DNA from: Chloroflexota bacterium
GTDB taxonomy: Bacteria > Chloroflexota > Anaerolineae > UBA4142
Assembly (NCBI GenBank): GCA_016219275.1
Contig: JACRBM010000024.1
Span: 62,001 to 126,000, forward strand
Length of the DNA: 64,000 nucleotides
Reading direction: 5' to 3'
Shown here: positions 49,708 through 58,586 of the stretch, in pieces
How positions within the stretch are numbered: position 1 is the stretch's first letter
How the letters are laid out: the number at the start of each line of letters is the position of its first letter
Translations under genes and position numbers: made by a program
The notes under the pieces: generated by a model
What the model was told of the DNA's origin: nothing
The model's database searches: none
Seen by the model: only the letters and a program-made list of their open reading frames with translations

Positions 49708-50568
49708 ATGCATCTCGGCGCACACATGTCTATCGCCGGTGGAGTGGAGAACGCGGTTCTGAGCGGACATCAAATCGGCTGTGACGCGATTGCGATGTTC
49801 ACCAAGAACAACAATCAGTGGAAAGCGAAACTGCTCACCCAGGAAGACGCGGACAGATTCAACGCCGCACTCGCCGAAACTGGGATTCGGCAGGTCGTCG
49901 CACACACATCGTACCTCATCAACCTCGCGTCGCCGGACGCGGCGCTCTGGAAAAAATCTATCGCGGGGATGGAAGACGAACTGAAACGCTGCAACTTGCT
50001 CGGCATTCCGTACCTCGTCCTGCATCCTGGGTCGCACATGGGCAAGGGCGTCGAGTGGGGCATCCAGCGCGTCGCCGACGCGTTCAATCGCATCCACGAG
50101 AAATTGCCGAACGTGCGCGTGATGACCTTGCTCGAACACACGGCGGGACAAGGCAATCACCTGGGTCACTTGTTCGAAGAACTCGCGCAAATGCGCGAAC
50201 TCATCGCGGAGAAAAAACGCATCGGCGTGTGTGTGGATTCGTGCCACCTGTTCGCGGCAGGATACGATCTCCGCAAGCCGGAGACGTACACAGATGTGTT
50301 CAAACGCTTTGACGATACGATTGGCATTCAGCACATCAAGGCGTGGCATCTCAACGATGCGAAAATGCCGCTCGGCTCGCGTGTGGATCGGCACGAGCAC
50401 ATCGGCAAGGGCAAACTGGGTCGCGGCGCATTCCGCAACATCGTGAACGATCCACGCTGGCGCGATTTGCCCGGCTTGCTCGAAACGGAAAAGGGACCGG
50501 AGTTGAAAGAAGACAAGATGAACTTGCGCGTGCTGCGGAGTTTACTGGACGCGGATAAACGCGGATAA
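49708..50568 (+). CDS. nfo: Endonuclease IV (AP endonuclease)
   Basis: A 286-residue TIM-barrel AP endonuclease: LGAHMSIAGGVENAV, YLINLASPD, VLHPGSH, LLEHTAGQGNHLG, VCVDSCHLFAAGYD, HLNDAKMPLGSRVDRHEHIGKG and LLETEKGPEL. All zinc-binding His/Glu/Asp positions are present. It cleaves abasic sites in base-excision repair. AGGAGG just before ATG 49708. Confidence 0.97.
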   Translation: MHLGAHMSIAGGVENAVLSGHQIGCDAIAMFTKNNNQWKAKLLTQEDADRFNAALAETGIRQVVAHTSYLINLASPDAALWKKSIAGMEDELKRCNLLGIPYLVLHPGSHMGKGVEWGIQRVADAFNRIHEKLPNVRVMTLLEHTAGQGNHLGHLFEELAQMRELIAEKKRIGVCVDSCHLFAAGYDLRKPETYTDVFKRFDDTIGIQHIKAWHLNDAKMPLGSRVDRHEHIGKGKLGRGAFRNIVNDPRWRDLPGLLETEKGPELKEDKMNLRVLRSLLDADKRG

Positions 50569-50588
50569 ACGCGGATTCTTTTTTACCG

Positions 50589-51200
50589 ATGATTCAACTC
50601 ACCACTACCGCTATCGAAAAGCAAATTGCAAATTACAAATTGCAATTCGATTCCGTCAAAGATGACGAGATCGAGTGGAAGTATCAACCGCCGCCGTTCG
50701 TCGCCGCGTTCGTCGCGTTCGTCGAGCAATGCAGACGCGTGCCATCGCAAACCGAGTTCGCCGATTATTATTTCGCGCGGCATCGCGAGGAATTGCATCA
50801 AGCGTTCGAAGAACGCTGGCGCGACCAAGTCGAACGCAATCGCAAGAAACGCGCACTCGTCGCGCGGCTCAAGCGCGCGTATCCCTCGTTCGTGCGCGAC
50901 CTGTACTTGTTCGCGCTGTTGCGCGAGCACGGCATCGCGGTCGAGTACGACGCGGTGCGCGACATTGAAAGCGGCGTGGATTTGCTCGTAACCCGCAATC
51001 GGCGTACAATTCAGGTGCATGTGTTTCTCGACAGTCCGCGCGCGCAGAAAGGACGCGCAAAAAAGAACACACGGCACGCGTTCGCGGGCGAACACCTCGA
51101 CGTGGTTCTGTGTCGCGAACACTGCAACGTCGTCGGCGCATTCTGGCTGCCCACGTTGCGACACGTCGAACAAATCAAAGCAGTCCTCAAGGAGGCATGA
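50589..51200 (+). CDS. Hypothetical protein, possible nuclease-fold
   Basis: A 203-residue protein. The N-terminus IEKQIANYKLQFDSV is encoded by AATTGCAAATTACAAATT repeat units. The middle is basic (RWRDQVERNRKKRALVARLKRAYPSFVRD). SGVDLLVTRNRRTIQVHVFLDS resembles the Asp..Gln-x-His region of restriction-endonuclease folds, with weak support. The stop is next to the following ATG. Confidence 0.65.
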   Translation: MIQLTTTAIEKQIANYKLQFDSVKDDEIEWKYQPPPFVAAFVAFVEQCRRVPSQTEFADYYFARHREELHQAFEERWRDQVERNRKKRALVARLKRAYPSFVRDLYLFALLREHGIAVEYDAVRDIESGVDLLVTRNRRTIQVHVFLDSPRAQKGRAKKNTRHAFAGEHLDVVLCREHCNVVGAFWLPTLRHVEQIKAVLKEA

Positions 51201-52040
51201 ATGAGCAAGTTAGCTAAAATCCTAGTTCCCCTTTTTGTCCTGGTTGCGCTTTTCGTTTTTGCGCTCCCCGTTCTTGCCGATCAGCCCGGCAACAACGAAG
51301 ACCCGTTTGGCGGATTTCCAATCATGGTCACGATTCCCGGCGACGAAGCGATGATCGCGCGTCTCGGTTTGATCGGTCCTTTGCCCGGCGGCTTGCCGAG
51401 CCGCAATAGCGGCGATGGCACGTCGCCGCGCCGCGCGATCAACATCGGCGGCATCTGGGGCGGGCAACCGTTCGTGGCAGGCGAGATGCCGCCGGAATTG
51501 CAGAATTGTTCCCTAGTCCGAATTCCCGCCGGCGCGTATCGGTGGTTCAAGCTCGAATCGTACGGCGACCGCCGCACGCGCATTTGGCTCGACGATGAAC
51601 TCAACTCCGCGACCAGACCATCGGGCAAGGCGGTCTTCGGCGCGGCGGATCGGTACATGCTGGGCACCGCGCCCGGCGATGTGTGGCAAACGAATTCGTT
51701 GAGCGGCAGAGGCGACCAGAGCGAAAACTTTTTGGAGGGATTCGTGATGGCGGTGTACGATCCGACGAACCTGCAACCGAACTGGGCGTATCAACCACCG
51801 AATGCCGCGTTGTTGAGCGTGAGTGTGGATGCGCGCGGAACATTGCTCCGCGGTTTCGACAATTTGTCGGTGAAGGACGTGACCGGCGCGGGCATTCACG
51901 GCTACGGCAGTTACAATGGTTATCAACCCAATCACCTCTTGTGGTACGAAGGACAATGGGCGGGCTGGGTGTACACCTCGATCTACAATCAAATGATCTG
52001 GGACGGCACCGCGACCGTGTGTAGTCAGCGCATGCCGTAG
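51201..52040 (+). CDS. Secreted hypothetical protein
   Basis: Encodes 279 residues with a clear signal peptide (AKILVPLFVLVALFVFALPV, cleavage near LADQ). The rest is beta-rich and Trp/Tyr/Gly-rich (LVRIPAGAYRWFKLESYGDRR, GYGSYNGYQPNHLLWYEGQW), with two Cys (QNCSL, VCSQ). No family recognised. It directly follows the 50589 gene with AAGGAGG upstream. Confidence 0.72.
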   Translation: MSKLAKILVPLFVLVALFVFALPVLADQPGNNEDPFGGFPIMVTIPGDEAMIARLGLIGPLPGGLPSRNSGDGTSPRRAINIGGIWGGQPFVAGEMPPELQNCSLVRIPAGAYRWFKLESYGDRRTRIWLDDELNSATRPSGKAVFGAADRYMLGTAPGDVWQTNSLSGRGDQSENFLEGFVMAVYDPTNLQPNWAYQPPNAALLSVSVDARGTLLRGFDNLSVKDVTGAGIHGYGSYNGYQPNHLLWYEGQWAGWVYTSIYNQMIWDGTATVCSQRMP

Positions 52041-52043
52041 CGC

Positions 52044-52107
52044 TTCATCCATCCACGAAGCACACGAAGAACACGAATTTTTCGCGTATCTTCGTGTGCT
52101 TGTTTTT
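52044..52107. repeat. Snap-back repeat (CACGAAGCACACGAAG type)
   Basis: Left arm CACGAAGCACACGAAGAACACG and right arm GTATCTTCGTGTGCTTG. Same family as 6809-6869. Confidence 0.7.
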
Positions 52108-52118
52108 TTACGCGATGC

Positions 52119-52147
52119 TTGACACTCGTTTTTTGTTTCGCTATAAT
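52119..52147 (+). promoter_or_regulatory. Consensus sigma-70 promoter before the HerA-like ATPase
   Basis: TTGACA at 52119-52124, 17 bp, TATAAT at 52142-52147: a perfect consensus. The leader to the ATG at 52259 contains CCCTCCCC and GGGGAGGG arms that could form a hairpin. Confidence 0.85.
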
Positions 52148-52258
52148 GCTCGCAGTAGAACGATTGTTCAGTCGAGTGACGCAACCCCCACCCTGCCCTC
52201 CCCGTACGCAACAACCGCAAACAGGGGAGGGAGAAACGTAACGACGACAGGAGTAGAA

Positions 52259-54052
52259 ATGGACACAGTCGGTTATATCGTCGGCGAAGTACGCACGGAT
52301 GAATTTACGTTTGTGACAAATCGCGAAATCGCGCCGCCGCGTCTCGAGTACATCGTCGTGCCGGTGGAAGAACCGACGCGGCACATTGACGTGCTCGCGC
52401 AAGTGACCTCGCTTAGTGTTTCATCGCGCTTGCTCGACACCTCGCTCTCGTACACCGAAGTCGAGTCCATCCTCAATCGTCTCAAATCCTCGCCGCCGAT
52501 AGTCGTCGGCACCGCGCAAGTGCTGGGTTATCTCGAAGGAAACAACGTCCGCTTTCCGCGCCACGCGGCAACGCCCGGCACCAGCGTCGTCAACGCGCCG
52601 GATGAATTGCTACGCAAATTTTTCTCCGCGGTCGAAAGCGGCATCGCGATCGGCACACTCATCAATCGTCCGAGCGTCCCCGTGTTGCTCAACCCGAACG
52701 GCTTGCGCCGCCATCTTGCGGTGATCGCGCAGACCGGCGCGGGCAAATCGTACACCGTCGGCGTCATCCTCGAAAAATTGTTGCAACTCGGTGGCACGGT
52801 CGTCGTGTTCGATCCGAACAGCGATTATGTGTTGATGCGCCGCGATACGCAACATCGCGCGACCTCGTTCGCGAATCACGTCGAAATTTTCCGCCTGCCG
52901 ACGACGCAAGCCGGGCGCATCCCCGACGAGGAAATCGGCGGCTCGAAAAAATTCACGCTGCAATTTTCCAAACTCGAACCGGACGAAATTTGCCAGATGA
53001 CCGGCATCGGCGAGACCTCGACGAACATTCGCAAAGCGATTCAAACCGTCTGGGAAAAATTGCAAGGGCAAGATTACACCGCCGCAACCTTTCTCGACGC
53101 GCTCGACCAACTGGCGAACGCGGGCGATGCCGGCGCGCCGCCGCAACCTGGGATGCCGCGCGGACCGCGCAACTTGAATCCCGCGATTGGCGACGAAGAT
53201 TCGTTTGATCGCGATTTCGCCCGACGCGTCGCGGAGAAAGCGAACCTCGGCGTATCCTGGGAAGATTTGGGCAAGCCAATACCCGATGAACCCACGCCAC
53301 GTGAAAAGAAATCGAACAACGCCAAGATGCCATCGTTCGATGCGATCACCGGCGCGCAAAAGGCGCTCAAGTACGTCGAGCGACTGACCAAGATTGACAT
53401 CTGGGGTTTTGAAGATGTGCCGATGGACGATTTGTTGCGCCCGATGAATCTGTCAGTGCTCGATGTTGCGGGTGTGGATCAATGGATCGCGGAATTTGTC
53501 GTGGACAAGGTGTTGCGCGAAACCTGGTCACGCGCGGTCAACGAAGGTTTAGCGCGCCCGGTCTTTTTCGTTTTGGAGGAGGCGCACAATTTTGTCCCAG
53601 GTGGCGCGGGCGCAAACTCGCAAGCCGCGTACATCATCAAGCGCATCGCGTCCGAGGGTCGCAAGTTCGGCTTGTTCCTCGTCCTCATCACGCAACGCCC
53701 GTACAAAGTTCACGGCGACACGCTCTCGCAGTGCAATTCGCAGATCATCATGCGACTCACGAATCCGCAAGACCAGCAAGCGATTCGTCTTTCATCGGAA
53801 AGCATCAGCGAAGGATTGCTCGGCGATCTGCCCGGCTTGAACATCGGCGAGGCGGTCGTCCTGGGTCCGCTCGTGCGCGTGCCGGTGATGGTCAAGGTCG
53901 GTCACCGCGAATCGAAAGAAGGCGGCAACGACATTGACGTGATCGGCGCGCTCGAACGCGCGCGGAGCGAAGTCATCACCGAAGTACGCGATCAAAAATC
54001 GAAAGAAGAAAAAAAGGCGCGCGGGCGAAGTGAGTGGAAGGAAGCGGTGTAG
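52259..54052 (+). CDS. HerA-like FtsK/HerA ATPase
   Basis: Encodes 597 residues. An N-terminal HAS-barrel-like beta domain (VGYIVGEVRTDEFTFVTNR) precedes a RecA-like motor with Walker A QTGAGKSYTVG (~160) and Walker B PVFFVLEEAHNF (~437), then ITQRPYKVH and SQCNSQIIMRLTNPQDQ. HerA translocases work with NurA and Mre11-Rad50 in DNA end processing, or with nucleases in defence. The C-terminal tail ALERARSEVIT..EEKK is repeated in diverged form at 59331-59420. AGGAG 6 nt before ATG 52259. Confidence 0.92.
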   Translation: MDTVGYIVGEVRTDEFTFVTNREIAPPRLEYIVVPVEEPTRHIDVLAQVTSLSVSSRLLDTSLSYTEVESILNRLKSSPPIVVGTAQVLGYLEGNNVRFPRHAATPGTSVVNAPDELLRKFFSAVESGIAIGTLINRPSVPVLLNPNGLRRHLAVIAQTGAGKSYTVGVILEKLLQLGGTVVVFDPNSDYVLMRRDTQHRATSFANHVEIFRLPTTQAGRIPDEEIGGSKKFTLQFSKLEPDEICQMTGIGETSTNIRKAIQTVWEKLQGQDYTAATFLDALDQLANAGDAGAPPQPGMPRGPRNLNPAIGDEDSFDRDFARRVAEKANLGVSWEDLGKPIPDEPTPREKKSNNAKMPSFDAITGAQKALKYVERLTKIDIWGFEDVPMDDLLRPMNLSVLDVAGVDQWIAEFVVDKVLRETWSRAVNEGLARPVFFVLEEAHNFVPGGAGANSQAAYIIKRIASEGRKFGLFLVLITQRPYKVHGDTLSQCNSQIIMRLTNPQDQQAIRLSSESISEGLLGDLPGLNIGEAVVLGPLVRVPVMVKVGHRESKEGGNDIDVIGALERARSEVITEVRDQKSKEEKKARGRSEWKEAV

Positions 54053-54053
54053 G

Positions 54054-54105
54054 AATTGACAATTGGCAATTGTCAATTACCAATTACCAATTGCAATCCG
54101 TTCGG
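54054..54105. repeat. AT-rich palindromic repeat (ATTGACAATTGGCAATTG)
   Basis: Stacked copies of CAATTG, CCAATTACCAATT and their inverse between the ATPase and hydrolase genes. Confidence 0.65.
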
Positions 54106-54111
54106 TGAATC

Positions 54112-54906
54112 ATGTCCATAATTCAAATCGGTTCACAAACAATTTTTTACGACGAGCACGGCGCGGGGCACTCGCTCTTGCTCATCACCGGGCTAGGTGG
54201 CTCGCGGCTCGGTTGGTGGAAGCAGATCGAACCGTTCGCGCAACGGTATCGCGTTTTTGCAATGGACAATCGCGATGCAGGTGACAGTGCGCGTGCCATC
54301 GCGCCGTACACGATTGACGATATGGCGAACGACGCCGCGGGCGTGACTCAAAACCTAGGCGTCGCGCCGGCATTCGTCCTCGGCTACTCGATGGGTGGTT
54401 TTATCGCGTTGCAGTTGGTCCTGCAACATCCAGAACTCGTGGACAAGTTGATTCTCGTTTCCACGTCCGCTGGCGGACCCGCGCACGTTAGACCATCGCC
54501 GGAAAACATGGCGCTGTTGGCGCGCGACCCGAACGAAGATGCCACAACGCGCATCCGTCGCACTCAGCATTTACTCACCGGCGCGAAATATATTCCACCC
54601 GAAGACCTGGCAGAACTGATTGACCACGCGCGGCGCGTGCCGATGTCGCTCGATGCGTATCAACGGCAAGCCGTCGCGGCGATGGCATTTCACACGAGCG
54701 GCGTACATAAACGCTTGCGCGAGATTCGCGTGCCCACGCTCGTCATTCACGGAGACGCCGACCCGCTCGTCCCATATCCAAACGGGCAGGCGCTCGCGTC
54801 TGCGATTCCGAACGCAAGATTGGTGACACTCGCCGGAGTTGGACATTTGCCGCGCATCGAAGCGACCCAGGAATTCAATCGCGCGGTGATCGAATTTTTG
54901 GGGTAG
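54112..54906 (+). CDS. Alpha/beta hydrolase
   Basis: A 264-residue protein: LLLITGLGGSRLGWW, MDNRDAGDSARA, nucleophile GYSMGGFIAL, acid in HGDADPLVPY and His in GVGHLPRIE. Similar to the 3-oxoadipate enol-lactonase-like branch. First cargo gene after the ATPase. Substrate unknown. Confidence 0.92.
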   Translation: MSIIQIGSQTIFYDEHGAGHSLLLITGLGGSRLGWWKQIEPFAQRYRVFAMDNRDAGDSARAIAPYTIDDMANDAAGVTQNLGVAPAFVLGYSMGGFIALQLVLQHPELVDKLILVSTSAGGPAHVRPSPENMALLARDPNEDATTRIRRTQHLLTGAKYIPPEDLAELIDHARRVPMSLDAYQRQAVAAMAFHTSGVHKRLREIRVPTLVIHGDADPLVPYPNGQALASAIPNARLVTLAGVGHLPRIEATQEFNRAVIEFLG

Positions 54907-54909
54907 TAT

Positions 54910-54990
54910 TTTTGCCCACCAAGCGCATAAAGGTCACAAAGAATTTCGGGTGAGATTTAGTGTCCTTGGTGTTCTTCGTGGGAGAAAAAA
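54910..54990. repeat. Snap-back repeat (CACCAAGCGCATAAAGG type)
   Basis: CCCACCAAGCGCATAAAGG and GTCCTTGGTGTTCTTCGTGG form imperfect arms. Related to the 6.8 and 52.0 kb copies. Confidence 0.6.
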
Positions 54991-55016
54991 ATGCTTCCTG
55001 CAAAGGAGTTGGCGGT

Positions 55017-55385
55017 ATGCCACAGTCCAGAGATTTCCAAGCCACGTTTACGCACTTGAAAACCGTCCTGCAAAAATACGCCGAGCATCTGACCGTTACG
55101 GCAGACACACCAAGCAACTATTCGCTCGACGCGGGATACTCGGAGAAATTCAAACGCACGATGTTTTTCGGCGCGGTGACGATCAAGAAGAACTACGTGA
55201 GTTTCTATTTGATGCCGGTGTATGTCTTTCCCGATTTGCTCAAAGGTATTTCGCCCGCGCTCAAGAAACGAATGCAAGGCAAATCGTGTTTCAACTTTAC
55301 GACGATTGACGATGCGATGCTAAAAGAACTCGCCGCGTTGACGAAACAAGGTTTCGCACGATTCAAGAAAGAGGGGTTCATCTAG
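55017..55385 (+). CDS. Conserved hypothetical, DUF1801-like
   Basis: Encodes 122 residues. FGAVTIKKNYVSFYLMPVYV and GISPALKKRMQGKSCFNFTT are features of a widespread small bacterial family close to DUF1801. Function unknown. AAGGAG lies 8 nt before ATG 55017; the upstream open frame translates a repeat. The last ~134 bp recur at 58333-58467. Confidence 0.8.
   Translation: MPQSRDFQATFTHLKTVLQKYAEHLTVTADTPSNYSLDAGYSEKFKRTMFFGAVTIKKNYVSFYLMPVYVFPDLLKGISPALKKRMQGKSCFNFTTIDDAMLKELAALTKQGFARFKKEGFI
55252..55385 (+). repeat. Direct repeat, left copy (3' end of the DUF1801-like gene)
   Basis: Matches 58333-58467 at roughly 84% by eye, encoding LKKRMQGKSCFNF-x-T-x-DDAMLKELAALTKQG in both places. Confidence 0.88.
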
Positions 55386-55550
55386 ATGAAAATCAACGCG
55401 ATCAATGCCAAGTCTGTAACTGATAATCTACTCCAAAGTCGAATTGGATAGTAACGTTTAGGTGAATCTGACAGCCAGTTTTCGCACAAGCATACTACAC
55501 CAATACAGGCGCCATCGTTGGCAATTGCAAGCACTCGGAGAGGAGGCGAA

Positions 55551-56963
55551 ATGGGTTTTCGAATTGAACAAGATTCGCTCGGCATTGTAAGTGTGGCGGA
55601 TGACGTATTGTGGGGCGCGCAGACCCAGCGCGCAATTCAAAATTTTCCTATTAGCGGACTGAAACCTTATCGCGCGTTTATCTGGTCGATGGCGATCATC
55701 AAGCGCGCCGCCGCCGAAGTGAACCGCGACCTAGGACTGCTCGACAAAAAGATCGCGGACGCGATTGTCGTCGCCGCACAAGAAGTGATTGACAACCGGT
55801 GGGAATCCCAGTTCTGCGTAGATCCATTCCAAGCGGGTGCCGGCACCTCGCACAATATGAACCTCAACGAAGTCATCGCGAATCGCGCCAATCAGATCCT
55901 GGGATTCAAAATTGACGATCCGAAAAAACCGGTCAACCCGAACGATCACGTGAACATGGCACAATCCACCAACGACACGATCCCAACCGCGATCCGTTTG
56001 GGCTGTCTATGGCGGCTCGATGAAATGTTGAAAACAATCGGCACGCTGGCAGACGCGCTGGACGCCAAAGCCACAGAATTTAGCGGCATTGTCAAATCGG
56101 GACGCACCCACTTGCAAGACGCTGTCCCCATCACCCTTGGGCAGGAATTTGGCGCATACGCTCAAGCCGTCCGAAATGATCGGGAGCGCATCGCGGCGGC
56201 TGGAGATCGTCTTCGGCGATTGGGAATCGGGGGCACGGCGACCGGGACAGGGCTGAATGCGCATCCGGAATATCAACCGCGCATGATAAATCGAATCAAC
56301 GAATTGACTGGACTGCATGTTCGTTCGAGCGGAAATCTCTTTGAATCCATGCAGTCGCAGGCGGACGCCGCCGATTTTTCCGCGACGATGAACACGCTCG
56401 CAATCACGCTCACGCGGATCGCGAATGATTTTCGTTTGCTCGCGTCGGGTCCGGCGACCGGACTGGACGAAATCCGATTGCCGGCGGTTCAACCTGGGTC
56501 GTCCATCATGCCGGGGAAGGCGAATCCCGTCTTGGCGGAGATGTTGAACATGGTGTGTTATCACGTCATGGGAAACAATCTGACAATCGCGCTGGCGTCC
56601 GCGGCGGGGCAGTTGGAATTGAACGTGATGATGCCGATCATCGCGTACAATCTGTTTCAAATGATGGACGTGCTGATCAGCGCGATCAACGCGTTCACGA
56701 CGAAATGTGTCGTCGGCATCATCGCGAATCGCGAAAAAGCGGAAGGATGGCTCGCCAAATCTACGGTGCTCGTCACCGCGCTAAACCCAGTGATCGGATA
56801 TATTAAAGCCGCGCAAGTGTCGCAAGAGGCAATGGCGCGCAACGTGACGATCAAGCAAGTCGTATTGGAAAAAGGTTATTTGAAAGAAGACGAGCTTGAC
56901 CAAGTACTGGACGTGCGTAAGATGACCGAAGGTGGAATCATGCAAGTCAATGGAGGAGGATAA
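55551..56963 (+). CDS. aspA: Aspartase/fumarase superfamily lyase, probably aspartate ammonia-lyase
   Basis: A 470-residue protein. The signature GSSIMPGKANPVLAEM carries the catalytic Ser loop. QAGAGTSHNMNLNEVIANRA, SGRTHLQDAVPITLGQEFGAY and STNDTIPTA are conserved. QAGAGTS and the PGKANPV form lean to aspartase over class II fumarase (which has QTGSGTQ and PGKVNPT), but this is not decisive. AGAGGAGG before ATG 55551. An unusual metabolic passenger among toxin-antitoxin genes. Confidence 0.87.
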   Translation: MGFRIEQDSLGIVSVADDVLWGAQTQRAIQNFPISGLKPYRAFIWSMAIIKRAAAEVNRDLGLLDKKIADAIVVAAQEVIDNRWESQFCVDPFQAGAGTSHNMNLNEVIANRANQILGFKIDDPKKPVNPNDHVNMAQSTNDTIPTAIRLGCLWRLDEMLKTIGTLADALDAKATEFSGIVKSGRTHLQDAVPITLGQEFGAYAQAVRNDRERIAAAGDRLRRLGIGGTATGTGLNAHPEYQPRMINRINELTGLHVRSSGNLFESMQSQADAADFSATMNTLAITLTRIANDFRLLASGPATGLDEIRLPAVQPGSSIMPGKANPVLAEMLNMVCYHVMGNNLTIALASAAGQLELNVMMPIIAYNLFQMMDVLISAINAFTTKCVVGIIANREKAEGWLAKSTVLVTALNPVIGYIKAAQVSQEAMARNVTIKQVVLEKGYLKEDELDQVLDVRKMTEGGIMQVNGGG

Positions 56964-57035
56964 GCCCGCGGGATGATTAAACTCGCAGAGATGCCATTGC
57001 TACGAGGATTTCGTCTAAATCTCATCAAAGCGTGC

Positions 57036-57485
57036 TTATATCTCGCCTGCATCCAGTTTTATGAGGAACTGTTGCACACTCAACACGGTAACGCCGTGCG
57101 CGTCAAGATGCTTGATGAGATCGAGGTCGCGCTTAATGTCGTCGTCGCGTGAGACGGCGTACTGCGCTTGCCCCAGAATCGCCGTTTCGAGAATGAGATC
57201 ATCGTCCGGATCGCGACACTCGCGCACTGAGCCGGTCGGCACGATAATGTGACTGCGGCGGATCATCAGTTGCAAAAGTTCTTCGACATCGCTGGCTTGA
57301 ATGGAGTACTTGCGCGTGATACGCGGGCGAGTCAAAACCTCGGAGAGTTCATCAAGCAGAGGTAACGAGACGACAACCTGAAACCGATTGTCCAGCCACG
57401 CGCGATGCAAGCGCGCCGGGAAACCCGCGGGGTTGATAAATGCCGAAACCCATACATTCGTGTCAACGAGAACGACGATGGGCAC
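57036..57485 (-). CDS. PIN-domain toxin, intact copy
   Basis: A 149-residue COG1569-type toxin: VLVDTNVWVSAFINPAGFPARLH, SLPLLDELSEVLTRPRITRKY, CRDPDDDLILETAILGQAQYAVSRDDDI. Acidic residues of the PIN site are all present. GTG 57485 start, overlapping the antitoxin end by 23 bp. A nearly identical but broken copy lies at 61189-61637. Confidence 0.9.
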   Translation of the reverse strand: MPIVVLVDTNVWVSAFINPAGFPARLHRAWLDNRFQVVVSLPLLDELSEVLTRPRITRKYSIQASDVEELLQLMIRRSHIIVPTGSVRECRDPDDDLILETAILGQAQYAVSRDDDIKRDLDLIKHLDAHGVTVLSVQQFLIKLDAGEI

Positions 57486-57735
57486 GGCGCTTTGCCTTTA
57501 CTTCGGAGGATGCGGCGGTAATGTCAGATTCAATTTCCTTCGGATCAAAGCGCGCCATCCGCGCGTGAACACGTGCGAGCAAATTATCGAACTGCTCGCG
57601 CCACGCTTGCTCATCCGCGTTCAAGCGTTCCGCCAACAAGCGTTCTGCCAGCGCGTTGGGGGACAAGCGGTTGCGTTTTGCCTCGCGATCAAGTTGCTTG
57701 AAAATAGTTTCTGAAATCGTGAGTGTCCGTATCAT
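57463..57735 (-). CDS. Ribbon-helix-helix-like antitoxin, intact copy
   Basis: A 90-residue protein. MIRTLTISETIFKQLDREAKRNRLSPNALAERLL has the ribbon-helix-helix pattern; the tail (KEIESDITAASSEVKAKRRAHR) would wrap the toxin. Partner of the PIN gene. The duplicated copy at 61615 carries a stop codon. Confidence 0.85.
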   Translation of the reverse strand: MIRTLTISETIFKQLDREAKRNRLSPNALAERLLAERLNADEQAWREQFDNLLARVHARMARFDPKEIESDITAASSEVKAKRRAHRRSR

Positions 57736-57883
57736 CTCTGCCTCACTTTAGTTTCTCGGTCAGGATATTACAACGGTTGGGCGATTTCGGCAAGCGGGAA
57801 CAGGCGTTTCGCAAGATTGTGATAGCGCATCATCGCGATTTCATGTATAATGTCACGCAGAAGAATGAGAGAGGTGATGCGCG

Positions 57884-58225
57884 ATGAAAAAGATCGGCAA
57901 GAAAATCCCAAGCCCAAGAGCGCGATCCAAAAACGCGCTTGCGCTGAAAAACCCAGTCCGCTCCACAAAACGCAACCGACTGATCCTGGGGCGCTATATC
58001 GTCGCCGACTCTGCAATCTGTCATGGCAAGCCCACCTTTCGCGGCACACGCATTATTGTATGGCAAGTGTTGGAAATGGTCGCGGAAGGAACAGATTGGG
58101 AAACCATCATTGCGCAATGGCATAGCAGCATCACGAAAGAAGCGATTGCCGAAGCCGTCCAATTATCCAGCGAAGCATTCTTCCGACACATAGACGAATT
58201 TGTTTTGGAGCCGACGCGCGCATGA
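57884..58225 (+). CDS. DUF433 protein (VapB45-like antitoxin)
   Basis: Encodes 113 residues. After a basic leader, GRYIVADSAICHGKPTFRGTRIIVWQVLEMVAEGTDWETII is the DUF433 winged-helix domain. DUF433 antitoxins usually precede a DUF5615 PIN-like toxin; none is present, so it appears orphaned. TATAAT at 57846-57851 upstream. Its 3' end and terminator are repeated at 59192-59322. Confidence 0.87.
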   Translation: MKKIGKKIPSPRARSKNALALKNPVRSTKRNRLILGRYIVADSAICHGKPTFRGTRIIVWQVLEMVAEGTDWETIIAQWHSSITKEAIAEAVQLSSEAFFRHIDEFVLEPTRA

Positions 58226-58328
58226 ACATCCTTGGTTGGTCGAGTAGTAATCCGCGTCACTCACGCGGTTTTTTTCTGTTTGGCGTCGAAATGCGCCGAA
58301 GGAAACGTACGTCAATTGGCAGATGCGC
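58197..58328 (+). repeat. Direct repeat, left copy (DUF433 3' end plus terminator)
   Basis: AATTTGTTTTGGAGCCGACG, then CGCGCATGAAC, the terminator, TTTGGCGTCGAAA and GTACGTCAATTGG match 59192-59322 in the same order, with scattered differences. Confidence 0.88.
58252..58275 (+). terminator. Intrinsic terminator after the DUF433 gene
   Basis: CCGCGT-CACTC-ACGCGG followed by T7. Its repeat copy lies at 59247-59269. Confidence 0.85.
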
Positions 58329-58332
58329 AGTA

Positions 58333-58489
58333 CGCGCCCACGCTCAAGAAACGAATGCAAGGTAAGTCGTGTTTCAACTTTGCGACGATGGACGACGCGA
58401 TGCTCAAGGAACTCGCCGCGTTGACGAAGCAGGGGTACGATAGATACAGGAAAGAGGGATTCGTATCACACGCGAGCAAAGCAGAGTAG
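58333..58489 (+). pseudogene. 3'-end fragment of a DUF1801-like gene (direct repeat, right copy)
   Basis: Encodes LKKRMQGKSCFNFATMDDAM, LKELAALTKQGYDRYRKEGF and a short extra tail. It has no start or N-terminal two thirds; homologous to the end of the gene at 55017. The repeats bracket aspartase, the PIN pair and DUF433. Confidence 0.88.
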
Positions 58490-58586
58490 GCAGCGGATGG
58501 TGAATGTTTGCCATTTTGCCTTTGCAACCCAAATAGGAAACGTGGTAAAATGGCAAGCAATAAGTTACGCTTGAGGAGGAAAGCCA

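Noticed and set aside
52150-52250. CCCTCCCC/GGGGAGGG arms as a terminator before the ATPase
   Set aside because: No T-tract follows and the arms are far apart; it may only be a leader hairpin.
55382-55585. Small minus-strand frame between the DUF1801-like and aspA genes
   Set aside because: No RBS, no recognisable features, and it overlaps both neighbours.
56972-56990. ATGATTAAACTCG after aspA resembling the Mre11-like gene start
   Set aside because: Only about 13 bases agree and the reading continues differently; too short to call a fragment.
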